From: Vagococcus fluvialis bH819
GTDB lineage: Bacteria > Bacillota > Bacilli > Lactobacillales > Vagococcaceae
Assembly: GCF_900163795.1 (NCBI RefSeq)
Contig: NZ_FWFD01000008.1
Span: 372,001 to 436,000 of the forward strand
Direction of reading: 5' to 3'
DNA length: 64,000 nucleotides
The translations under genes were made by a program, and so were the position numbers. Below the pieces are notes generated by a model, which had not been told where the DNA came from, made no database searches, and worked only from the letters and a program-made list of their open reading frames with translations. Positions 55,646-63,028 of this stretch are shown one piece after another (the first letter of the stretch is position 1; every line of letters starts with the position of its first letter).

Positions 55646-56422
55646 TTATTGATTCATAAAGAGCGATTCAAATTTCTCATTAATAATTTTCCAACTTTTG
55701 GTATGTTGCGAGTAGACAAGTGTGCCTATTTTAAACTCTTGTTTAAAATAATAATTGTCTACTTTTCTTAAATTATCTTCAACCACATGAATAGGTATTA
55801 TGTACTCACCATTTACTAAACCTACTTGAGAAAAATTAAAAACAATACCTTCTTGCATAACGCTTTTTAATTCTAATACGATATCATCCGATAATTCTGA
55901 AATAGCTTCTGTTTTCTTTTTAAAAAAAGAACGATTCCCATCAATTTGTTGATAAGTTAAAAAACTAATTTTCCTTGCTAACGTCTGATAAAACTCATCA
56001 ATATTTCGATAATAAACTTTAATTGTTTTTTGATTCAATTCAAAAAAAGCAAAACTATTTTGAAGCTGATAAAAGAAAGGTGAGCGAAGTTGATTTTTCA
56101 TATGACCAAAATAGAGTAATTCTGAAATTTCATTTGGGGTTAAACGCTTCAATGTATCATATTCTTTAAAATCAATCCACTTTAATTCTCTTTGTTCTCT
56201 GGCTTCCATTATAGAGAAATATCGGTCTACTTCTTTTGATCCCTTGACTACACGAAATCCTGTATGCCCTTCGTACTCCCCTTCATTTTCATAAGGGTTA
56301 AGCAATAGAAGATTTTCGGGTCGATTAATTGTATACCGATTAAAGTCTTCATGGGTCATTCCTTTAGCTAGAATTGAATTACTAATCGCATCCAGATGAA
56401 TATACAAATAATCCTGCAACAC
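55646..56422 (-). CDS. Hypothetical protein, 258 residues
   Basis: I do not recognise this soluble protein; it has no signal peptide or membrane segment. The N-terminal ~60 residues (HLDAISNSILAKG, RYTINRPENLLLLNPYENEG) are followed by helical and aromatic-rich segments (LRSPFFYQLQNSFAFFELN, KVYYRNIDEFYQTLARK) and a beta-rich C terminus (GEYIIPIHVVEDNL, KIGTLVYSQHTKSWKI). The start is a GTG (56422) or the TTG right after it, both near GAGGTGA. It is single, between ddl and the divergent sortase gene, with its own terminator. Codon use matches neighbours. Confidence 0.7.
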   Translation of the reverse strand: MLQDYLYIHLDAISNSILAKGMTHEDFNRYTINRPENLLLLNPYENEGEYEGHTGFRVVKGSKEVDRYFSIMEAREQRELKWIDFKEYDTLKRLTPNEISELLYFGHMKNQLRSPFFYQLQNSFAFFELNQKTIKVYYRNIDEFYQTLARKISFLTYQQIDGNRSFFKKKTEAISELSDDIVLELKSVMQEGIVFNFSQVGLVNGEYIIPIHVVEDNLRKVDNYYFKQEFKIGTLVYSQHTKSWKIINEKFESLFMNQ

Positions 56423-56634
56423 CTTTCACCTCATTCCCACTTTATTCTGTTATCATAACTATACCATTTATTGGCCTTTTTTAAATCCCTATTGAACATT
56501 TGTTAAATTAAGTTTATATTACATCCCCTCTACAGAAAACGGTTACTAGAAATACTTATGTAATATTTAATAGTTCCTTTCCTTTTCCCCCATTTTTTAT
56601 CCATTTATGGTATTATTATCTTAAATCCTTTAAA

Positions 56635-56650
56635 GGAGGTTTTATTTATC
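56635..56650 (+). promoter_or_regulatory. Sortase ribosome binding site paired with a non-canonical ATC start
   Basis: GGAGG (56635-56639, in AAAGGAGG) is followed eight bases later by ATC (56648-56650) in the sortase frame. Between the upstream stop at 56561 and the ATG at 56759 the frame has no ATG, GTG, TTG or CTG codon. Confidence 0.65.
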
Positions 56651-57436
56651 AGCAAGAAAAAAAATGTAAATAATTCAACTAATCGATCAAACAAACATAG
56701 TAAAAAACAGAAGAAATCTTTTGGTACCAAGGTTAAAAATACTTTTATTAATTTAATTATGGTTCTCCTCTTACTCGTTGGTTTTGCTCTGATTTTTAAC
56801 AATCAAATTAAGAATTATTTGGTTAAAGATACGACACAAAAACACACTATTAGTAATGTAACCCGTGAAGATGTCAAGAAAAACGAAAAAAAAGACGCAA
56901 CTTTTGATTTTAATCAGGTAGAATCTCTCGACTTTAACTTGGTCGCCCAAGCCACAAAGGGACGTGACACCGGCCTTGATACAATTGGAGGTATTGCAAT
57001 TCCTAGTGCTAAAGTTAAAATGAACCTACCTATTTTTAAAGGCGTTTCTAACTACGTTTTAGCTGTTGGAGCTGGTACTATGAAGGAAGAACAAGTAATG
57101 GGACATGGTAATTATGCACTCGCTAGTCATTATATGTATGATCCAGCACTTCTATTTGCCCCTCTTGTTAACGTAGAGCTAGGTGATTCTATCCTACTAA
57201 CAGATCTTGATTATATCTACGAATATAAAACAATTTCAAAGGAGTATGTTGAACCTACGAGCGTTGAAGTTATCGACGACGTTAAAGATAAACAACTCGT
57301 TACCCTTGTCACGTGTGACGTTAGTGGGGAAAATCGTTTAATTGTTCAAGGTGAGCTTGTTAGAAAAGTTAAAGGAAAAGACGCTCCTAAAAATATGCAA
57401 GCAGCCTTCGAAATGGATCAAACAAATTATTATTAA
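56648..57436 (+). CDS. srtA: Class A sortase with anomalous start codon
   Basis: Sortase A anchors LPXTG proteins to the cell wall. Catalytic residues are present: His in ALASHYM, Cys in LVTCDVSG and Arg in NRLIVQGE (161, 223 and 230 counted from 56648). The first ATG in frame (56759) lies inside the membrane helix and has no ribosome site. Reading from the ATC at 56648, eight bases after GGAGG, gives SKKKNVNNSTNRSNK, more basic residues and then the helix NTFINLIMVLLLLVGFALIF, the normal sortase layout (262 residues). An ATG changed to ATC would explain it. Expression may be low or lost, or this may be an error in the read. Confidence 0.82.
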   Translation: MSKKKNVNNSTNRSNKHSKKQKKSFGTKVKNTFINLIMVLLLLVGFALIFNNQIKNYLVKDTTQKHTISNVTREDVKKNEKKDATFDFNQVESLDFNLVAQATKGRDTGLDTIGGIAIPSAKVKMNLPIFKGVSNYVLAVGAGTMKEEQVMGHGNYALASHYMYDPALLFAPLVNVELGDSILLTDLDYIYEYKTISKEYVEPTSVEVIDDVKDKQLVTLVTCDVSGENRLIVQGELVRKVKGKDAPKNMQAAFEMDQTNYY

Positions 57437-57438
57437 TC

Positions 57439-57478
57439 AGAGTGGTGAGAAAGGCGTTAAGCTCTGAGTAACTGGAGG
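57439..57478 (+). repeat. Short dispersed repeat, copy after the sortase stop
   Basis: AGAGTGGTGAGAAAGGCGTT followed by AAGCTCTGAGTAACTGGAGG. The second half is nearly identical to the arm after ftsY, and the first half to the copies at 4347 and 62490. It begins two bases after the TAA. Confidence 0.7.
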
Positions 57479-57485
57479 AAATCAA

Positions 57486-57527
57486 CAAAAGCTGAAGCAG
57501 ACAATTAAGTCAGCCTCAGCTTTTTTT
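57486..57527. terminator. Bidirectional terminator between srtA and yhaM
   Basis: Stem AAGCTGAAGCAGAC (57489-57502) with GTCAGCCTCAGCTT (57509-57522), one mismatch and a G-U pair on the minus strand, flanked by A and T tracts. Its right end reaches the yhaM stop. Confidence 0.82.
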
Positions 57528-58467
57528 ATATTTTAGGTAAATAAAAATTACGGTTATCTAAGCCAAATATTCTTTCCGTGTATTCCCCTGGATCAACTTG
57601 TTTTAAAGCGCCTAACATCATTTGCATAGAAGCATCTAAGTTATCTAAGTGATGTAAAATTTCAGCCTCCATAATTTTAGGTCTGACAGGTGAACCATAT
57701 TCTAGTAAACCGTGGTGCGCTAAAACAACATGCTTCAATACAAGTATTTCTTCGTCATCCTCAGCAATATTAAGCTCTACACAGGCTTTTGTTATTTCCT
57801 CATCAACCATCACAATATGCCCCAATAAATTTCCCGCTAAAGTATATTCCGTACCGATGGGACCAGATAATTCCTTAACTTTACCAATATCATGTAAAAT
57901 CACTCCTGCATATAACAATGATGGATTTAATTCTACATATTGGTTACATACGCTTTTAGCAAGTTCTAACATCGTTACTGTATGATAAGCTAATCCACCT
58001 ACAAAAGCATGGTGATTTCTTTTAGCAGCCGGAAAGTCAAAGAATTCTTTTTGATATTTACCCACAATATGTCTTACAATTCGATGCCATTTTGCTTGTG
58101 TAATCTCGAATAAAAACTCATTAAACGTTTCTTTAAGTTCATCTATTTGAACGGGTGGTTTTTCCATATAAAGTGCTACATCGTTTGGTTCACCATCTTG
58201 TGTTAAACGTAAACTTAAGATCTTTATTTGTGGCATATTTTGATAAACTTCTCGTTTGCCACCTAATAGAACAATTTTTCCAGCGACAAAATTTTCTATT
58301 TCATCATCTGAGGCTCCCCAGTACTTGCCATCAATTGTGCCTGATGTATCTTGAAAAGTAAAAGCAATAAATTTTTTACCATTTCTTGCTACTCTAACAT
58401 CAGCTGCTTTTAATAATGCAAATAATTCAAATGTTTCATCTACAGCTAATTCTCTCAACTTTTTCAC
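57526..58467 (-). CDS. yhaM: 3'-5' exoribonuclease YhaM
   Basis: A 313-residue RNase that trims mRNA 3' ends. The N-terminal OB-fold (about 10-110, with FIAFTFQDTSGTIDGKYWG) is followed by an HD phosphohydrolase domain with HHAFVGGLAYHTVTM near 152, YAGVILHDIGKVKEL near 187 and HVVLAHHGLLEYGSP near 251. The GTG start overlaps the stop of the YhaN-like gene by four bases, with GGAAGGGATG upstream. The order yhaO-yhaN-yhaM is the same as in Bacillus. Confidence 0.93.
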   Translation of the reverse strand: MKKLRELAVDETFELFALLKAADVRVARNGKKFIAFTFQDTSGTIDGKYWGASDDEIENFVAGKIVLLGGKREVYQNMPQIKILSLRLTQDGEPNDVALYMEKPPVQIDELKETFNEFLFEITQAKWHRIVRHIVGKYQKEFFDFPAAKRNHHAFVGGLAYHTVTMLELAKSVCNQYVELNPSLLYAGVILHDIGKVKELSGPIGTEYTLAGNLLGHIVMVDEEITKACVELNIAEDDEEILVLKHVVLAHHGLLEYGSPVRPKIMEAEILHHLDNLDASMQMMLGALKQVDPGEYTERIFGLDNRNFYLPKI

Positions 58468-61220
58468 ACTGAACCATCCCTTCCAATTGTTACAATTGAT
58501 AAATCATGTGCTTCAAAATAAGCCTTTACTGCTTGATCTGAAGACAAACAAATTACTTGTGTATGTTTACTAAAGCCACTCAATAATCTAAATAGAGTCA
58601 GTTTTCGTTTCGTATCAAAATGAAGCCAACCATCATCAATCATCACAGGTGTATTATAATCCTCTGTATGTAAGTGGACAAAAGCAAGTCTAAATGCCAT
58701 ATATAATTGATCTTTTGTTCCAGTAGATAACTGAATAATTGACCATCTTTTTTGCTCTTTATCTCTTACATAAAGCTGACCATTAGTGACCAAAACTTTT
58801 ATATAAGCACCATCTGTTAATATTTTGAAATATGAGGTTACTGTTGCTAACAACGCTGGTAATTGTTGATCTGATAAATATTGAAAAACATCTTGAGTTA
58901 ATTCTTCTGCAATTTTATATGATATCCATTGGTCTGATAAATCACGAATGACAGACAATTGATTTTCACGTTGTTGATATAAAACATCTAATGAACCGTT
59001 TTTTTCCATTTGTGACAGTTCATATTTTAACGTTTGAAACTCATCTTGATAACGACTAATCGTCTCACTTAACTCATCTTCTTTATTTTTAATTCTAATT
59101 AAATGTTGATTAATTTCAACTAATTTATACTTTTTCGATAAATCAAAATAGCTTTCAATCGATAAGCCTAAATCTTCTTTTCGGGATTGACTTACTTTGG
59201 ACATCTCTTGTTTTTTAATCCAAAACATCGCTTCATCAATACTTGTTATTTGTGGTAAATCAATTAACGAAAGAATTATGTGCTTACTTTCCGTTAATTT
59301 TTTCCTTAAACTATTTAATTGAGATTGAAAATTTTGTTGTGTATTACTTGATAAAGCTTTTTCATTTAAATAAGTTTTTTGCTCGTCAACAAATTGTTTC
59401 ATTGCTTGAAAACTCTCTTTTGTTGTTCGATTTTCAAGAGGAATCCATTGTTTTGAAAAAGCTAATAAATCACTATACGAACCTAATACTCGATCTATTT
59501 CGGCCAAATTTTTGGTCATCTCTAGTTCTTTTTCTTGAATCGTTTGAAGTTGTATATAAATCGGAATACGAGACAACCATAAAGTCATTGTTTCCTTCAT
59601 TGAAAAGCCATAAATTTCAGCCCAATTCTGTTTCTTTGTTTGTAAACTAGCTAATCGTGTTTCAATTCCCACAAGTTTATTTTCTAGTTCATGAAGCGAA
59701 TGCTCTACTTCATCGGACTCTGATAATTGAAGTAAGTAATCATCTCTGACTTCTTCAGACGTTGTGATGCTATTTTTTTTCTTGCCTGCCGTTAAAAAGC
59801 CAAACACCCCTACACCAAATAAAATCACTACTGGAAGATATATCCAATTTTTACCTAAAACAACTGCCATTATTAAAAATAGAAGGGAAACTGCTATAGA
59901 TAATCCCGAGAACATTCTTTGTGTTAAAGGATCTATTTCTTTTTTATTATCTGATTTAGCTGAATCAACAACTTTTGTTGATAGTTGATTTTCAACAGTT
60001 GTTAAGGCATAATTCATATCTTTTTGACGAATAACTAAACGGCTTTTTTCATTAGATAAGACCACTTTTTCACGAATTAACTCTTCTTCTTCTTTAGCAA
60101 GAATCATCATCTCATCTTCCACATCATCGGATAAATCAATTGTCACTATTTCTTTTGATAATCGATATTTTTTATAAAGTGTTTCTTTACTTTCTTGATA
60201 ATCTAATAATTGTTCTTCTAATAATTGACGTCTTTCAGTCATTGATTCCACTGCTAATTGATCGTCTAGTAAGTCATCAAAAATTTGTTGATTTTCAATA
60301 TAGAAGTGATACGCAGGTGATTGCGTTTCTAATTGTTCACCTTGACTCTCTAGCAACTCTTTTTCTTTATCTAATAAGAAGCGATAATTTCTAACCTCTT
60401 GTTTAATTTCTTCTATCTTCGAAATAGCAGAATTATCTGATTCAGAAAATTCTCTAGACAAGGATTCCCATTCGATGTACATTGGAAATCTTTTTTGTTG
60501 TTCTAACACAGTTTTTTCTAATTCTGATTGATAATCTTTCTCTTTCTCAGCAGTTTCAACTAAGTTAGTTAACTTACTCATTCGAGTATTTTTTTCTTGA
60601 TAAGTTGCTTCTTGCGATTCAACTAATTCAATTTGTTGCTCTACTTTTTTTAATTGACGCAATTTTTGATTAATCTCAGGCACTCGACCGCTTGGTTTGA
60701 ATAATTTTTGACGTTCTTTCATAAACGTATCATTCATTTTAGTTAAGCGTTCGCTACCCGTTAAACCAACTGTTAAAAGTAAGTGTTGTAGTCTAACTTC
60801 ATTCAATTGGGTTAAGTCAGCTAGTTGTTCTTGTTGAAAACTAAAAACTTGGTCGAAACTTTCTTTTGTTAGTGGTGCTAATACTTTCTCAAGAAATAAA
60901 TCATTACCTGATTGACCATTTTCTAAAGTTACTAAAGCTTGCCCTTTATTCTTCTCTTTAAAACGCTCAACCGTCACTTTACCATAAACTTTATCTTCAA
61001 AAATGACCTTTCCACCATAAATAGCACCATTAACAGGTGTAAAATCACGAATAATTTCTCTTTTTTTAGGAAATCCAAAAAGAATGGTGCGAATAAACTG
61101 ATAGATTGTTGACTTACCAGCTTCATTTTCCCCAAAAAACAATTGATTATCTGAATAGATATCAAACACTTGATTATTAAATTTTCCAAACCCATCAATT
61201 TTTAATTGTAATAGTTTCAT
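58464..61220 (-). CDS. yhaN: YhaN-like AAA ATPase (SbcC/Rad50-type)
   Basis: A 918-residue ATPase of the SMC/Rad50 type. The N-terminal head has Walker A FGENEAGKSTIYQFIRT near residue 31. Long coiled coils (about 170-410 and 500-780) surround a paired membrane segment (about 428-470, GLSIAVSLLFLIMAVVLG and then IYLPVVILFGVGVFGFLTAG). The C-terminal head has QLSTGTKDQLYMAFRLAF near 814 and Walker B TPVMIDDGWLHFD. The central membrane hairpin is a feature of YhaN, not of SbcC. It overlaps yhaO and yhaM by four bases each, and partners with the nuclease YhaO. Confidence 0.9.
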   Translation of the reverse strand: MKLLQLKIDGFGKFNNQVFDIYSDNQLFFGENEAGKSTIYQFIRTILFGFPKKREIIRDFTPVNGAIYGGKVIFEDKVYGKVTVERFKEKNKGQALVTLENGQSGNDLFLEKVLAPLTKESFDQVFSFQQEQLADLTQLNEVRLQHLLLTVGLTGSERLTKMNDTFMKERQKLFKPSGRVPEINQKLRQLKKVEQQIELVESQEATYQEKNTRMSKLTNLVETAEKEKDYQSELEKTVLEQQKRFPMYIEWESLSREFSESDNSAISKIEEIKQEVRNYRFLLDKEKELLESQGEQLETQSPAYHFYIENQQIFDDLLDDQLAVESMTERRQLLEEQLLDYQESKETLYKKYRLSKEIVTIDLSDDVEDEMMILAKEEEELIREKVVLSNEKSRLVIRQKDMNYALTTVENQLSTKVVDSAKSDNKKEIDPLTQRMFSGLSIAVSLLFLIMAVVLGKNWIYLPVVILFGVGVFGFLTAGKKKNSITTSEEVRDDYLLQLSESDEVEHSLHELENKLVGIETRLASLQTKKQNWAEIYGFSMKETMTLWLSRIPIYIQLQTIQEKELEMTKNLAEIDRVLGSYSDLLAFSKQWIPLENRTTKESFQAMKQFVDEQKTYLNEKALSSNTQQNFQSQLNSLRKKLTESKHIILSLIDLPQITSIDEAMFWIKKQEMSKVSQSRKEDLGLSIESYFDLSKKYKLVEINQHLIRIKNKEDELSETISRYQDEFQTLKYELSQMEKNGSLDVLYQQRENQLSVIRDLSDQWISYKIAEELTQDVFQYLSDQQLPALLATVTSYFKILTDGAYIKVLVTNGQLYVRDKEQKRWSIIQLSTGTKDQLYMAFRLAFVHLHTEDYNTPVMIDDGWLHFDTKRKLTLFRLLSGFSKHTQVICLSSDQAVKAYFEAHDLSIVTIGRDGSV

Positions 61221-62425
61221 TGATCTGCCTCATTTTTAAAAATCATTTTATCTTTAATTAATTGACTGCTCTCATTAACACGCTCAGCAATATCTTCTTT
61301 TTCCCACGATAAATATTTAGCGATTGCCGTTTGTTCCGTTAAGTCGCTGACAGTTTTTTTAAAGAAATCTTCCGTTTTATACTTTCTACCTAAGTCATCA
61401 ATTAAGGTTGTTTCAAATCCCATAATCAATTTATCCGAGGTACTTTGAGTTAACACTAAATCTTTTAACCATAAACGATTACCTGACTGTTTTAGTAATT
61501 GCTCTTGCAAATAGATAACTATCTCTTCTTTTTCTTTTAAAATTAAGCGAGTCGTTTCAGCAGTTGTCACTAGGTCAGCCTCTATTATATTTAAAGAATA
61601 TTTATTTTTGGGTATGAATAGTGCTTCCTCTAGGCTAGATAATAATTCTTTTTTATCTAACGCTTCTGAAATACTAACTTCTTTTTTATGCCACTTGATA
61701 TTAGAAACTTCTAACCACTCATAAGTTGTCCCAGCTGATTTAACATCAACAAGTAACACACCTTTTGTTTGGTTTTCTTTTTTAGTATGACCTTGTGGCG
61801 TTCCAGCGTAAACTACTACAGGATTCGTTGAAATGACCTCACTTTTATGAATATGACCTAACGCCCAGTAATCATAACTTCCTGGCAACTCACCTGGTGT
61901 AAACGGTGCATAATTTTTAGAATTATCACCATGATAAAAGCCAATATGATAAGTTGTATCAGTTGCTCTTCTCGGATAAAAAGGCACCATTGACTGATTA
62001 ATCCACTGATTTTCATAAGAAAAACCACTAATTGAGACTGACTCACCATTTTTTAGCTGAATCGTTTTTGTTTGCACTTCTTCTTTTTTAAAAAGAATGA
62101 CATTATCTGGCCATTCAAACCAGTAACGATTTTCTGTATAATAATCATGATTACCAAAAGACAGAACTACTTTGATATCTTCTTGTTGTAATCTTTCAAA
62201 TTGGGTCATGATTGCTTTTTGTGTGTGGATAGATGACTGTGCTTGATGAAATGTATCTCCTACGATTAGCAAGAAATCAACTTTTAGTTCAAGACAACGG
62301 TCCACTATTTCTGATAAAACATCTTGATTTGACGTTTTCAATAAATTTTGAATTTCAGCTTTATCTGATTCAATTCCTGAAAAGGGTTGGTCAATATGTA
62401 AATCAGCCGTATGAATAAATCTCAT
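61217..62425 (-). CDS. yhaO: YhaO-like metallophosphoesterase (SbcD/Mre11-type exonuclease)
   Basis: A 402-residue calcineurin-like phosphoesterase, the nuclease partner of YhaN, comparable to SbcD/Mre11. The metal motifs are RFIHTADLHIDQPF at the start, LLIVGDTFHQ near 52, VLSFGNHDYYTE near 91, then FYHGD near 165 and ALGHIHKSEV near 188. The C-terminal ~150 residues form the family's capping and partner-binding region. The ATG at 62425 follows GGAG by eight bases; a GTG at 62434 overlaps the site. DNA-repair function is inferred from homologues. Confidence 0.92.
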   Translation of the reverse strand: MRFIHTADLHIDQPFSGIESDKAEIQNLLKTSNQDVLSEIVDRCLELKVDFLLIVGDTFHQAQSSIHTQKAIMTQFERLQQEDIKVVLSFGNHDYYTENRYWFEWPDNVILFKKEEVQTKTIQLKNGESVSISGFSYENQWINQSMVPFYPRRATDTTYHIGFYHGDNSKNYAPFTPGELPGSYDYWALGHIHKSEVISTNPVVVYAGTPQGHTKKENQTKGVLLVDVKSAGTTYEWLEVSNIKWHKKEVSISEALDKKELLSSLEEALFIPKNKYSLNIIEADLVTTAETTRLILKEKEEIVIYLQEQLLKQSGNRLWLKDLVLTQSTSDKLIMGFETTLIDDLGRKYKTEDFFKKTVSDLTEQTAIAKYLSWEKEDIAERVNESSQLIKDKMIFKNEADQ

Positions 62426-62489
62426 CTTTATCACTCCTTCTATACATCATACCTATTTTAAGCTTATTTTTCTATAAAAAAATAAAGCA

Positions 62490-62520
62490 GCGTGGTGAAA
62501 TGGCGTTTAGCTCCAGTTAT
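62490..62520 (+). repeat. Short dispersed repeat, orphan copy between ylbF-family gene and yhaO
   Basis: GCGTGGTGAAATGGCGTTTA followed by GCTCCAGTTAT matches the copy after murR in its first 25 bases. Unlike the others it does not follow a stop codon in its own direction. It runs into a short hairpin AGCTCC/GGAGCT (62509-62530) and GATTTTTT. Confidence 0.65.
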
Positions 62521-62571
62521 CGCGGGAGCTGATTTTTTATTCCGAACTATTAAAATATATTCAGATAAATA

Positions 62572-62601
62572 AGAAAGAGGCTGACTTTTGAGTCAGCCTC
62601 C
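62572..62601 (-). terminator. Terminator downstream of the ylbF-family gene
   Basis: Perfect 10-bp stem GAGGCTGACT/AGTCAGCCTC (62577-62586 with 62591-62600), then TTTC on the minus strand. Same GAGGCTGAC stem as after prkC. Confidence 0.82.
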
Positions 62602-62609
62602 TATAAGTC

Positions 62610-62960
62610 TTATTCACCCATTTGATATAATTCTTGAACAGGTTTCATGATGATACGGTTTAAATCGTTCACGATCATGCTAAAAGTTTGTTCTTTTTGC
62701 ATTAAATCTTGAATGACTTCAGCTTCTTGAACTTTAGCTGCCATTTCTTGCGCTTTTAAAACATCTTCTTCAGATAATTCTAAACCTTGCATTTGTTTTT
62801 GTTGTAATTCCATTTGTAACTCTTGGAAACTTTGGAATAAGTTAAATGATTCTTCTTCTTTTTTCATTGCATCAAAAGCTTCTTTTAAAGCAATAAATTC
62901 GTCCATTTGACGGATTTCGCGTTCGATTTGGTTGGCACTATCATAAATATTAGCAGTCAT
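62610..62960 (-). CDS. YlbF/YmcA/YheA-family protein (UPF0342, YheA-like)
   Basis: A 116-residue, almost fully helical protein of the Com_YlbF family, with the pattern ANQIEREIRQMDEFIALKEA and FQELQMELQQKQMQGLELSE. It is closest in kind to YheA. Family members YlbF and YmcA join YaaT in the Y-complex that directs RNase Y mRNA maturation; the role of YheA itself is unknown. It stands between a class A PBP gene and yhaO, each side separated by terminator-like structures or a gap. Confidence 0.88.
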   Translation of the reverse strand: MTANIYDSANQIEREIRQMDEFIALKEAFDAMKKEEESFNLFQSFQELQMELQQKQMQGLELSEEDVLKAQEMAAKVQEAEVIQDLMQKEQTFSMIVNDLNRIIMKPVQELYQMGE

Positions 62961-63028
62961 GAAATAAGCTCCTTTAATTTTAATTCTTCTTTATTATTGT
63001 AACATTGTTATAGGTAAAAACCTACCCA

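Noticed and set aside
56759-57436. Sortase starting at the first ATG (56759)
   Set aside because: This start lies inside the transmembrane helix and lacks a ribosome site; the frame upstream encodes the expected basic tail behind an ideal GGAGG.
58464-62425. A phage-defence nuclease-ATPase pair
   Set aside because: Although SbcCD-like, the central membrane hairpin and the adjoining yhaM identify the housekeeping yhaO-yhaN-yhaM cluster.
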